Assembly: GCA_913054055.1 (NCBI GenBank)
Contig: CAJXIT010000088.1
Coordinates: 1-11,093, forward strand
Direction of reading: 5' to 3'
DNA from: an uncultured Thalassolituus sp.
GTDB taxonomy: Bacteria > Pseudomonadota > Gammaproteobacteria > Pseudomonadales > Oceanobacteraceae
Length of the DNA: 11,093 bases
In this document: piece by piece, positions 1 through 6,433 of the stretch
How the letters are laid out: each line of letters begins with the position of its first letter
Numbering within the stretch: the stretch's first letter is position 1
Program-made: the position numbers and the translations under genes
The notes under the pieces: generated by a model
What the model saw: only the letters and a program-made list of their open reading frames with translations
Told to the model about the DNA's origin: nothing
The model's database searches: none

Positions 1-53
1 GCATACGAGATAAGGCCACGTGACTGGAGTTCAGACGTGTGCTCTTCCGATCT
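1..53 (+). other. Illumina TruSeq adapter contamination
   Basis: This stretch is synthetic. Bases 1-11 are the end of the P7 flow-cell sequence (GCATACGAGAT), bases 12-19 are an 8-base index (AAGGCCAC), and bases 20-53 are the read-2 primer site, starting GTGACTGGAGTTC and ending GCTCTTCCGATCT. Read on the minus strand the index is GTGGCCTT, which from memory is TruSeq index 20. The orientation is what a read running through a short insert into the adapter would leave at a contig end. Genomic sequence begins at about base 54. Confidence 0.98.
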
Positions 54-82
54 CTACGGTCATGGAGGCTGTAGTTGAAAGT

Positions 83-111
83 AAAAAAGGTGGGCGATTG
101 CCCACCTTTTT
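83..111 (-). terminator. Intrinsic terminator after cbrB, possibly bidirectional
   Basis: A perfect 7-bp GC-rich stem (GGTGGGC at 89-95, GCCCACC at 100-106) encloses a GATT loop. It is flanked by six A on the left and five T on the right, so it has a U-tract in either direction. It lies 27 bases past the cbrB stop codon and should end the minus-strand gluQ-cbrA-cbrB run. It could also serve a convergent gene now lost behind the adapter. No crcZ-like small RNA or sigma54 promoter is seen between cbrB and the adapter. Confidence 0.9.
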
Positions 112-137
112 ATTGTGATAATGACGAACTTAGCGTT

Positions 138-1526
138 TTATTTGGCTTTTTTTCTCGGGATGCCCAGTCTTTGCCTGCGCTCCCAAAGACTTTTTCGGCT
201 GATGCCTAATTTTTGAGCCAATTCTGTTTCGGTCATTTTGTCTTCATTTTCTAACACGAAGTGCTGGAAGTAATCATCCAGAGATAACTCAGATGGGTTG
301 CCATCGTTTTGAGGCTGACCTTGCTGCGGGGTTTGTAATAGGGATTCCATCATAGATGGGGCGATATTACGGTCCACTTGTAGATCAATGGCCATGGCAT
401 CGGCTTCTATGGCTTCGCCATCATTCAATATGACAGAGCGCTCAACCGCATTTTCTAATTCACGCACGTTACCTGGCCAGCTGTATTGCGAAATGGCTTT
501 TAAGCAAGAGTCTGAAAAACTGAGCAATGGACGATTGAGTTTATCACAAGCCCGTTGCAGTAACTTTTGAGCCAGTTCCACCACATCGTCGCCACGATCT
601 CTTAAAGGTGGTAGCTTCAGTTCTACAACATTAAGGCGGTAATACAAATCTTCTCGGAACTCTCCTTTTTTGGCCAGCTCTTTTAAGTTTCTATGGGTGG
701 CAGCCACCAAGCGCACATCCACTTTTTTGCTTTGTACGCTACCAACCCGGCGTATTTCACTTTCTTGTAGCACTCGCAGCAGGCGCGCTTGTGCTTCAAG
801 AGGGAGTTCACCTATTTCATCTAAAAATAAGGTGCCACCATCGGCGGCTTCAACCAAGCCTTGGCGCACAGAGGTAGCGCCTGTGAAGGCTCCTTTTTCG
901 TGGCCAAATAGTTCTGACTCAATAAGGGTTTCAGGAATAGCCGCGCAGTTAACGCTGATCATAGGGGCTTCAGCACGATGGCTTTGCTCGTGTATGGCGC
1001 GAGCCACTAATTCTTTACCTGTGCCCGATTCCCCGAGAATTAAAACCGTTGCATCAGTGGGGCTCACTTTGCCAATCTTTTTAAATAAGTCTTGCATAGG
1101 TGCGCAGCTGCCAATGATGCCGCTGGTAGGATGCACTTTTTGGATTTCTTTTTTTAGAACGGTGTTCTGACGTTCTAGATTACGCTCTTTTAATATGCGT
1201 TGAACGGCAATGATCATTTCATCATGATCAAATGGCTTAGCGATGTAATCCACCGCACCTAACTTCATGGCATCCACGGCGCTGCGTAAACTGGCAAAGC
1301 TGGTCATAATTAAAACTGGAGTGACCTTGGCCTGCTCAATGAGCTCGGTGCCGTTTCCTCCTGGCAGGCGTAAATCGCTGATGATTAAGTCATAGCTGTC
1401 TAAATCTTTTTCTTGGGCTTCGGTAAGCGTAGGTGCTTCGTCCACTTGATATTCATTGCGTTCTAATAAACGACGTAAAGCGCTACGAATAACTTTTTCA
1501 TCTTCAACAATTAAAATGTGAGCCAT
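138..1526 (-). CDS. cbrB: CbrB, sigma54-dependent response regulator (NtrC family)
   Basis: This is the cytoplasmic regulator partner of CbrA. In Pseudomonas, CbrB with sigma54 RNA polymerase activates genes for using amino acids and other less favoured carbon sources, including the small RNA crcZ. The 462 residues show the full NtrC layout. The receiver domain (about 1-115) has acidic residues E8-D9-E10, phospho-acceptor D51, T75 and K97. The AAA+ domain (about 137-370) has Walker A GESGTGKE at 165-172, the sigma54-contacting GAFTGA loop at 212-217 and Walker B with LDE at 235-237. A Fis-type helix-turn-helix lies at about 433-456. The start MAHILIVEDE closely resembles Pseudomonas CbrB as I remember it, and position next to a CbrA-type kinase supports the name. 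An SD (GGGAG, 1536-1540) lies 9 bases before the ATG. The ATG also overlaps the stop of a 28-codon upstream ORF (TAATG). No key residue is missing. Confidence 0.95.
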   Translation of the reverse strand: MAHILIVEDEKVIRSALRRLLERNEYQVDEAPTLTEAQEKDLDSYDLIISDLRLPGGNGTELIEQAKVTPVLIMTSFASLRSAVDAMKLGAVDYIAKPFDHDEMIIAVQRILKERNLERQNTVLKKEIQKVHPTSGIIGSCAPMQDLFKKIGKVSPTDATVLILGESGTGKELVARAIHEQSHRAEAPMISVNCAAIPETLIESELFGHEKGAFTGATSVRQGLVEAADGGTLFLDEIGELPLEAQARLLRVLQESEIRRVGSVQSKKVDVRLVAATHRNLKELAKKGEFREDLYYRLNVVELKLPPLRDRGDDVVELAQKLLQRACDKLNRPLLSFSDSCLKAISQYSWPGNVRELENAVERSVILNDGEAIEADAMAIDLQVDRNIAPSMMESLLQTPQQGQPQNDGNPSELSLDDYFQHFVLENEDKMTETELAQKLGISRKSLWERRQRLGIPRKKAK

Positions 1527-1612
1527 TACGAATCTCTCCCTGACAGGTCAGTCGAACGTTCAATTGCCTGAATGTATTTTTTGGCTGGGATGATGGTGTC
1601 TATTAATGTCAT
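1526..1612 (-). CDS. Candidate 28-aa microprotein between cbrA and cbrB
   Basis: This short ORF almost fills the gap between cbrA and cbrB. It runs from an ATG at 1612-1610 to a TAA at 1528-1526 that shares its last base with the cbrB ATG (TAATG), a classic coupling arrangement. A purine-rich SD, GGGAAG at 1617-1622, lies 4 bases before the ATG. The product starts MTLIDTIIPAKK and ends TDLSGRDS. It has no clear membrane segment and matches no family I recognise. It could be a leader peptide that couples cbrB translation to upstream ribosomes, a real microprotein, or chance: 28 stop-free codons are not rare by themselves. The SD and the exact TAATG junction are the reasons to list it. Confidence 0.45.
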   Translation of the reverse strand: MTLIDTIIPAKKYIQAIERSTDLSGRDS

Positions 1613-1624
1613 TTTTCTTCCCGC

Positions 1625-4567
1625 TTAAGCAAGGCCATCTTTGTGTTGATAGCTGGGTAAATTAATCACCACGCATGTGCCTGTGCCAGATGTTTCATCC
1701 GCTGGGCTTAATATGCTGATATGGCCATAGTGTTCTTCAATGATGCTATACACCAGAGATAGACCAAGGCCGGTGCCCTTGCCCACTTCTTTAGTGGTGA
1801 AAAACGGTTCGAAGATTTGTTCAATTTTGTCTGCGGGGATGCCCTCACCTTGGTCAATAACGCGCACTTCTACAGTGTGTGGCTCGTTAATGGCTTTTAC
1901 CGTGATGGTGGTATTGTCTGGGCTAGCATCACGGGCGTTACTTAATAAATTAACAAACACTTGTTGAATACGCTGTTCATCACCCAGAACGATGGCGTCA
2001 TGTGGACACTCATTGACGTATTCAATGCAGCGCTCTTTTCCACTTAGCTGTAATAGATCCATGGCATCTTGTGCACATTGAAAAATACTCACAGGGCCTT
2101 GTTCTTGATGCTGTAAATGATTGCCTGTGTGTGAAAAGTTCATCAGTGATTGCACAATGCGAGACACCCGTTGAGTTTGCTCTAAAATTTGCTCACCTAT
2201 ATCCAGTAAGGTTTCGTTATCCGTTTCGTATTTTATATCTTGGGCTAAGCAGGCAATGCCAGTAATTGGGTTGCCAATTTCATGGGCAACGCCCGCGGCT
2301 AGTCGCCCCACTGACGCTAAGCGTTCACTGTGAATCAATTCTTCTTCAAGTAGTTGGGTGTCGGTTTGGTCTTCTAGCAAAATAACCACGCCACCATATT
2401 CATGGCTGTCGGGGTTTTCTAATGCCCCTTTATGTAAATTGATCCACCTAGGGCGGCCATTCACTTCTATGGTTTTTTTATGTATGTGTGCATTGCTGTC
2501 TGCGATGAAATCAATCAATAGGCTTCTTAGTGGTTCTTTTAAATTGGATACTTTACTCCCGACAACTTCGTCAGCAGAGATTTGAGTTTGCTCTGCAAGA
2601 GCAGAGTTCCACATAAGAATTTCGCCATCGGCACCTAAGCTGCATGCGCCCATAGGTAAGCGCTCTAATGTTTGGCGGTGAAAACGTCTTAAACTATCTA
2701 GCTCAGCGGCTAGGCCTGTTAATCGCGAGTGATAGGCTTCTAAACCTTTTTCAATAAAGTGAATATCGTGACTGGCTTGTAATTCATCTGTGTGTTTAAA
2801 CGGAATAAATTGATTCACGATCCGATGAGCCACAGAAGGTCCCATTAACCCAGACAAATTAATTTCTATGCGACTGCGCAAGCGACGTAATTGGTATGGG
2901 CGGTTTTCATTGGCGCTTAAATTTAAATCGTTAAGAGCTTGAGTCACTTCACGCTTAGCGGCTTTTTCACCAAGTGGTTCCGACAAGCCTAAAATAAATT
3001 CGTGGGCGTTATGGGCTACCAGTTCTTTTCGTTGCGGCGCACTTAGGGTATCGATGCTGCAAGCTTCGGCTGCACTTTCTTCTAATGGACGGGTTGGGCT
3101 AACTAATGACACACCAACAAAGACTAAAAAGTTAAGTAAGACGGATCCTGTTGCCGCAAGGTACCAGTTGTCGTGATCGGTTGTGGGTAAGAAAGGTGCC
3201 ACCCATGATAAGGTGGCAAAATTCATCATGGGCAGTAGCAAGGCCCACATCCAAACCAAAACCCCTGCACTTAACCCAGCTAAGAATCCTTGGCGGTTGG
3301 CGTTTGGCCAATATAAAACCCCCAAAATACCGGGCAGAAATTGTAAGGTAGCCACAAAAGCAATGATGCCTAATTCTGCCAAGTCTCGGTCTTGTGCAAA
3401 AAATAAATAGAAGCCGTAACTAGCTATAAAGATAGTGGCAATTAACCAGCGACGTACCCAAAGCAACCAAGCGTACATATCCTTGTTTGGATTAGGTTGA
3501 AAAGCGGGCAATACAATATGGTTTAACGCCATGGCTGCCATGGCCAAGGTGGTGACAATGACGATACCTGACGCGGCGGCCAGGCCACCGGTAAAGGCGA
3601 TGGCCGCCAACCAAGGGCTTTCTAATTCCAAGCCAATGCCAATGGCAAAATATTCAGCAGGGGTGTCCACTTCTAAGAAGATGCCAGCCCATAAAATTGG
3701 AGGAACCATGATGGCCATGATCAATAAGAATAAAGGCAATCCCCAGCTGGCAATGCCCAGTGCACGTGTGGATGAATTCTCGGTAAAGGCCATGTGAAAC
3801 ATGTGAGGCATCACAATGGCTGCGGCAAAAAATACCAGCAGTAAGGTGCGCCAAGGCCCTTCTTGAATAGGTTCTTGCATACTGGTTAATTTGAAATGGT
3901 TGGCATGCAGCCAAGTATCCATGGCATTGGGACCATCGAAAATACTGAACATGGCCACGCAACCAATGACGGTGATAGCAATCAGCTTAACAATGGATTC
4001 AAAGGCAATGGCGAATACCAGGCTTTCATGTTTTTCTCGTGGGCTGACATGGCGGGCGCCAAATAAAATGGCAAACAACGTCATGACACCACAATACCCT
4101 AGGGCGATATCAATTCTCCCTAGCTCACTGTTTAATAAATGGAATGTGTCAGTTACCGCGGTAATTTGCAGCGTGATCAATGGCAAGATGGCTGCCAGCA
4201 TGACTAAGGTGGTAAAGGTGCCCGCTGCCCGAGAGCGAAAGCGAAAGGCAAATAAATCCGCTAATGAGGTCAGCTGGTAGTTTTTGGTGATGCGTAAAAT
4301 GGGTTTGAGTAAAACAGGGGCCAAAACAAACGCGCCACTGATGCCCAAATAGTAGGTTAAATAGCCATATCCGTATTGATGGGCCAAACCTACGCTGCCG
4401 TAAAAAGCCCATGCGCTGGCATAAACCCCTAGAGATAAAACATACACCAAGGGGTGGCGCACCCAGCGAGAAGGGATCCAGTTACGCTCAACTGCATAGG
4501 CGGCAAAAAATAAAGTAAATAGATAGATCAGTATGATACTGACCAAGGCGCCTAAGCTGAAACTCAT
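1625..4567 (-). CDS. cbrA: CbrA, SLC5 transporter-sensor histidine kinase
   Basis: CbrA is an inner-membrane sensor kinase that phosphorylates CbrB in response to carbon/nitrogen status; Pseudomonas CbrA has also been reported to take up histidine. The 980 residues fit the family length of about 980. Residues 1 to about 490 form a multi-helix sodium/solute symporter (SLC5/PutP-like) domain, with hydrophobic helices starting at residue 5. A linker at about 495-630 is followed by a PAS-like region (about 633-740). The dimerisation/phospho-acceptor segment contains AHEIGNP with H762. The ATPase domain shows the N box (NLLSNARDA, 873-881), G1 (DQGEGI, 905-910), the F box (FEPFFTT, 919-925) and G2 (GKGTGLGL, 929-936). 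All kinase motifs look intact. The start ATG overlaps the stop of the upstream mini-protein gene (ATGA, 4564-4567), implying translational coupling. cbrB follows 98 bases downstream, beyond a 28-codon ORF. Confidence 0.94.
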   Translation of the reverse strand: MSFSLGALVSIILIYLFTLFFAAYAVERNWIPSRWVRHPLVYVLSLGVYASAWAFYGSVGLAHQYGYGYLTYYLGISGAFVLAPVLLKPILRITKNYQLTSLADLFAFRFRSRAAGTFTTLVMLAAILPLITLQITAVTDTFHLLNSELGRIDIALGYCGVMTLFAILFGARHVSPREKHESLVFAIAFESIVKLIAITVIGCVAMFSIFDGPNAMDTWLHANHFKLTSMQEPIQEGPWRTLLLVFFAAAIVMPHMFHMAFTENSSTRALGIASWGLPLFLLIMAIMVPPILWAGIFLEVDTPAEYFAIGIGLELESPWLAAIAFTGGLAAASGIVIVTTLAMAAMALNHIVLPAFQPNPNKDMYAWLLWVRRWLIATIFIASYGFYLFFAQDRDLAELGIIAFVATLQFLPGILGVLYWPNANRQGFLAGLSAGVLVWMWALLLPMMNFATLSWVAPFLPTTDHDNWYLAATGSVLLNFLVFVGVSLVSPTRPLEESAAEACSIDTLSAPQRKELVAHNAHEFILGLSEPLGEKAAKREVTQALNDLNLSANENRPYQLRRLRSRIEINLSGLMGPSVAHRIVNQFIPFKHTDELQASHDIHFIEKGLEAYHSRLTGLAAELDSLRRFHRQTLERLPMGACSLGADGEILMWNSALAEQTQISADEVVGSKVSNLKEPLRSLLIDFIADSNAHIHKKTIEVNGRPRWINLHKGALENPDSHEYGGVVILLEDQTDTQLLEEELIHSERLASVGRLAAGVAHEIGNPITGIACLAQDIKYETDNETLLDIGEQILEQTQRVSRIVQSLMNFSHTGNHLQHQEQGPVSIFQCAQDAMDLLQLSGKERCIEYVNECPHDAIVLGDEQRIQQVFVNLLSNARDASPDNTTITVKAINEPHTVEVRVIDQGEGIPADKIEQIFEPFFTTKEVGKGTGLGLSLVYSIIEEHYGHISILSPADETSGTGTCVVINLPSYQHKDGLA

Positions 4568-4740
4568 CTCTCGTCACCCTCGTGCCAGCGTTGCAACCAA
4601 ATGGAGCCCCCAATCAATATGAGCCATATTGCAAAAGGGCGATACCAGCTACCAGAAGCCGCAAGCCACCAATCAATGATGACAGGGGAAAATAAGAAGG
4701 CCCCAAATACAACCAGCAGGATCAGACGATGAAAATACAT
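4564..4740 (-). CDS. Two-TM mini-protein coupled to cbrA (CbrX-like)
   Basis: This is a 58-residue, tryptophan-rich membrane protein. It has two hydrophobic segments (about 6-23 and 37-50), a WYRPF motif between them, and a charged tail ending WHEGDER. A longer reading from a TTG at 4821 is possible. I chose the ATG at 4740 because GGGAG lies 4 bases upstream, while the TTG has no SD and would add a polar 27-residue extension. The gene ends in an ATGA overlap with cbrA. Pseudomonas also has a small ORF upstream of cbrA (called cbrX in P. putida, from memory). By analogy, small membrane proteins of the DUF485 or DUF4212 kind are encoded next to SLC5-type symporters. A role in folding or activity of the CbrA transporter domain is inference; no biochemical function can be read from the sequence. 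Confidence 0.75.
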   Translation of the reverse strand: MYFHRLILLVVFGAFLFSPVIIDWWLAASGSWYRPFAIWLILIGGSIWLQRWHEGDER

Positions 4741-4797
4741 AACGCTCCCGTTTGTTGATGAATTGGGGGTGGAACTGGCGTTTAAGTAGGCGGTAGA

Positions 4798-4814
4798 TGT
4801 TACTGGGGGTAACA
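4798..4814. repeat. 6-bp inverted repeat upstream of the cbrA operon ORF
   Basis: A perfect dyad TGTTAC-TGGGG-GTAACA lies in the 129-bp stretch between the gluQ stop and the mini-protein start. It has no T-tract on either side, so it does not look like a terminator. It could be an operator or an RNA hairpin in the leader. I see no convincing sigma70 or sigma54 promoter next to it. Confidence 0.35.
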
Positions 4815-4869
4815 GATTCAAGCAAGGTAAAGTTTGTGGATCTTAAGGCGGTGGCAGCTTTTGACACCT

Positions 4870-5739
4870 TTAAGGGTTTGAATGTAATAAGCCCGCTTGG
4901 CTAGGCATGATGAGGTTGGGCTGCCAGTGTTGGATGGACCAGCTTAATAGGGATTCCACGTTTTTTTGTTGATCTGCAGGTGGCAGTGCTTGATTTAGAA
5001 ATTTCAGTGCCGAAATCAAGTTGATGATTGGATGATTTAACTCGAGTGCTTTGGCTTTGTTTTGTTTGCTGAGTTTCTGACCTGATTCGTTCGTTATCAG
5101 GGGAATGTGCAAATATTTAGGGACAGGCCAGCCTAGTTTTTCAAGTAAATGGATTTGCCTTGGGGTATTGTCCAGTAAATCGACACCTCTCACCACATGG
5201 GTGACAGCCGAGTCATGATCATCCACCAGTACTGCCAATTGGTATGCATATAATTGATCTTTGCGTTTTAGGATTTGGTCTCCTACCTGGTTCAAGGCCT
5301 GTTCGTAATGGCCATAAATGGGGTCTAGAAATGAAACGGTTTTATTGTCTACTAAAAACCTTAATGCGTGGGGCTGGTTTATATCACCATGGCAATTACC
5401 ATGATGCAGGCCGTTGCAATTGGCTAGGTTTTTACGAGAGCAGTTACAGGGGAAGACAAGATTCAAGTTAGCCAGATCAACTAAGACCTGTTCATAGCGT
5501 TGACTGTGTTGGCTTTGATATTGAATATCCCCATCCCAAATTAAGCCATGGGCTTTAAGTTGCTCAGGAATAAGGGCGCTGGCTTTAGGGTCTTCTCTGG
5601 GTGGGTCTAGGTCTTCTATGCGTAACAACCAGGTACCGTGATTGGCTTTTGCATCTAGGTAGCTGGCAAGGGCAGCCACCAAAGAGCCAAAGTGTAATGG
5701 GCCTGTGGGAGTGGGGGCAAAGCGACCAATGTAACTCAT
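4870..5739 (-). CDS. gluQ: Glutamyl-Q tRNA(Asp) synthetase
   Basis: GluQRS is a truncated paralogue of glutamyl-tRNA synthetase. It activates glutamate and attaches it to the queuosine base at position 34 of tRNA(Asp), without an anticodon-binding domain. The 289 residues fit the family (about 290-310). The class I signatures are visible: FAPTPTGPLHFGSL at 7-20 holds the HIGH-like motif HFGS (16-19), the glutamate-site segment RIEDLD is at 40-45, and the KMSKS-like loop is KLSKQ at 222-226. The zinc site reads C98-x-C100-(11)-H112-(3)-C116. In E. coli the third ligand is tyrosine (C101, C103, Y115, C119), so this protein may use a C-C-H-C site. It follows dksA across a terminator, as in E. 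coli and Shigella, where read-through controls gluQ. No strong SD precedes the ATG; the leader carries an AT-rich hairpin. The terminator implies gluQ is expressed below dksA. Confidence 0.95.
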   Translation of the reverse strand: MSYIGRFAPTPTGPLHFGSLVAALASYLDAKANHGTWLLRIEDLDPPREDPKASALIPEQLKAHGLIWDGDIQYQSQHSQRYEQVLVDLANLNLVFPCNCSRKNLANCNGLHHGNCHGDINQPHALRFLVDNKTVSFLDPIYGHYEQALNQVGDQILKRKDQLYAYQLAVLVDDHDSAVTHVVRGVDLLDNTPRQIHLLEKLGWPVPKYLHIPLITNESGQKLSKQNKAKALELNHPIINLISALKFLNQALPPADQQKNVESLLSWSIQHWQPNLIMPSQAGLLHSNP

Positions 5740-5744
5740 AGACT

Positions 5745-5763
5745 TTTTTACATGCAGTAAAAA
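5745..5763 (-). repeat. AT-rich hairpin in the gluQ leader
   Basis: A perfect 7-bp inverted repeat (TTTTTAC, loop ATGCA, GTAAAAA) ends five bases before the gluQ ATG, immediately past the dksA terminator. In RNA it would occupy the position where an SD should be. It may limit gluQ translation, or it may be a coincidence of AT-rich sequence; the stem has only one G-C pair. Confidence 0.4.
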
Positions 5764-5764
5764 C

Positions 5765-5787
5765 TAAAAAAGGCCCCGTAGGGCCTT
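5765..5787 (-). terminator. Terminator between dksA and gluQ
   Basis: Read on the minus strand, AAGGCCC, loop TACG, GGGCCTT form a perfect 7-bp stem (5770-5787) followed by a run of T. It starts 16 bases past the dksA stop and lies before the gluQ ATG. The same arrangement is known in enteric bacteria, where it sets how much dksA transcript continues into gluQ. Confidence 0.92.
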
Positions 5788-5803
5788 ATCAAATAAACAG
5801 GGC

Positions 5804-6241
5804 TTAGCCTTTTATTTGTTTCTCTTTGATTTCTGCAAGGGTTTTACAGTCAATGCATAAATCAGCAGTTGGGCGAGCTTCTAAGCGACGAACACCAATT
5901 TCAATGCCGCATGCTTCGCAATAACCATAATCATCATTTTCGATTAACTCTAACGTTTTCTCGATCTTTTTGATTAGCTTACGTTCGCGGTCACGAGTTC
6001 GAAGTTCTAAGCTGAATTCTTCTTCTTGGCTGGCGCGATCATTCGGGTCAGCATAGTTCTCTGCATCAGTTTGCATGTGAACCTTGGTGCGATCTGCTTC
6101 TTCCATTAACTCCTGTTTCCAGTTGTTAAGGATGTCTTTGAAGTGCTCCTTCATTGGACCACCCATGTACTCTTCTCCTTTTTTCTCTTTATAAGGAGTA
6201 AAGTTAGATAGAGCAAAAGCGTTTTTTTCTTCTGTTGGCAT
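5804..6241 (-). CDS. dksA: DksA, RNA polymerase-binding transcription factor
   Basis: DksA binds the secondary channel of RNA polymerase and, with ppGpp, shuts down rRNA promoters and activates amino-acid genes under starvation. The start chosen here (ATG 6241, protein MPTEEKNAF...) gives 145 residues; a GTG at 6256 would add five. I prefer the ATG because AGGCAGGA lies just upstream and Pseudomonas DksA also begins MPT, as I remember it. Numbering from the ATG, the coiled-coil tip carries D65-P-N-D68-R-A70, the equivalents of the functional E. coli tip residues D71, D74 and A76. All four zinc ligands are present (C108, C111, C129, C132), so this is a canonical zinc-bearing DksA. The C-terminal half is nearly identical to E. 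coli (RRLEARPTADLCIDCKTLAEI). A terminator separates it from gluQ. A candidate promoter lies at 6345-6373, giving a leader of roughly 95 bases. Confidence 0.97.
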   Translation of the reverse strand: MPTEEKNAFALSNFTPYKEKKGEEYMGGPMKEHFKDILNNWKQELMEEADRTKVHMQTDAENYADPNDRASQEEEFSLELRTRDRERKLIKKIEKTLELIENDDYGYCEACGIEIGVRRLEARPTADLCIDCKTLAEIKEKQIKG

Positions 6242-6261
6242 CGAATCCTGCCTCACGTTCG

Positions 6262-6313
6262 CTGGTGTAAAACCAGTCTTGTTTCCATTATTAGCCCCTT
6301 TCTTCGTGGGCTA
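6262..6313 (-). repeat. Two inverted repeats in the dksA leader
   Basis: Between the candidate promoter and the dksA start are two short dyads. CTGGT-GTAAA-ACCAG lies at 6262-6276. TAGCCC, a 10-base loop, then GGGCTA lies at 6292-6313. Both would be hairpins in the dksA leader RNA. The second is followed on the plus strand by TTTTT, but no plus-strand gene ends there. Their role, if any, is unknown. Confidence 0.4.
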
Positions 6314-6344
6314 TTTTTAAAATTTGGCGAAAAACTATCAGATA

Positions 6345-6373
6345 ATTTTTACCTAATCTACATTTAATATCAA
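6345..6373 (-). promoter_or_regulatory. dksA: Candidate sigma70 promoter for dksA
   Basis: On the minus strand TTGATA (6373-6368, 5 of 6 to TTGACA) is followed after exactly 17 bases by AAAAAT (6350-6345, 4 of 6 to TATAAT). Transcription would start near 6337, about 95 bases before the dksA ATG. The region is AT-rich, so a chance match is possible. I see no equally good promoter facing the aminotransferase. Confidence 0.4.
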
Positions 6374-6433
6374 AAAATGAAGACGTTTGCTTGAAAATCC
6401 GGACAATAAACTAAAAATTTGTTGGAAGCTACT

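Noticed and set aside
54..74. Possible C-terminal tail of a plus-strand gene running into a TAG at 72-74.
   Set aside because: Only six codons remain after the adapter, so no coding evidence can be drawn from them.
670..1170. 166-aa open frame on the plus strand.
   Set aside because: It lies wholly antisense to the cbrB AAA+ domain, whose motifs are intact; its composition (Ser/Arg/Thr-rich) looks like a shadow frame.
3654..3962. 102-aa minus-strand frame and its neighbour at 4149-4412.
   Set aside because: Both are out-of-frame readings inside cbrA, which is continuous and complete, so there is no frameshift to explain.
3891..4280. 129-aa open frame on the plus strand.
   Set aside because: It is antisense to the CbrA transporter helices and shows no domain, signal or SD.
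4673..4867. 64-aa GTG-start frame overlapping the mini-protein upstream of cbrA.
   Set aside because: It lacks a proper SD spacing, has no recognisable features, and competes with the two-TM frame that has a GGGAG site and the ATGA overlap.
6292..6320. Plus-strand terminator (TAGCCC...GGGCTA then TTTTT).
   Set aside because: No plus-strand gene ends nearby, the loop is long and the stem short; it is listed only as an inverted repeat of the dksA leader.
6387..6411. Possible plus-strand promoter (TTGCTT or TTGAAA) before the aminotransferase.
   Set aside because: No -10 element at an acceptable spacing could be found, so I do not annotate it.
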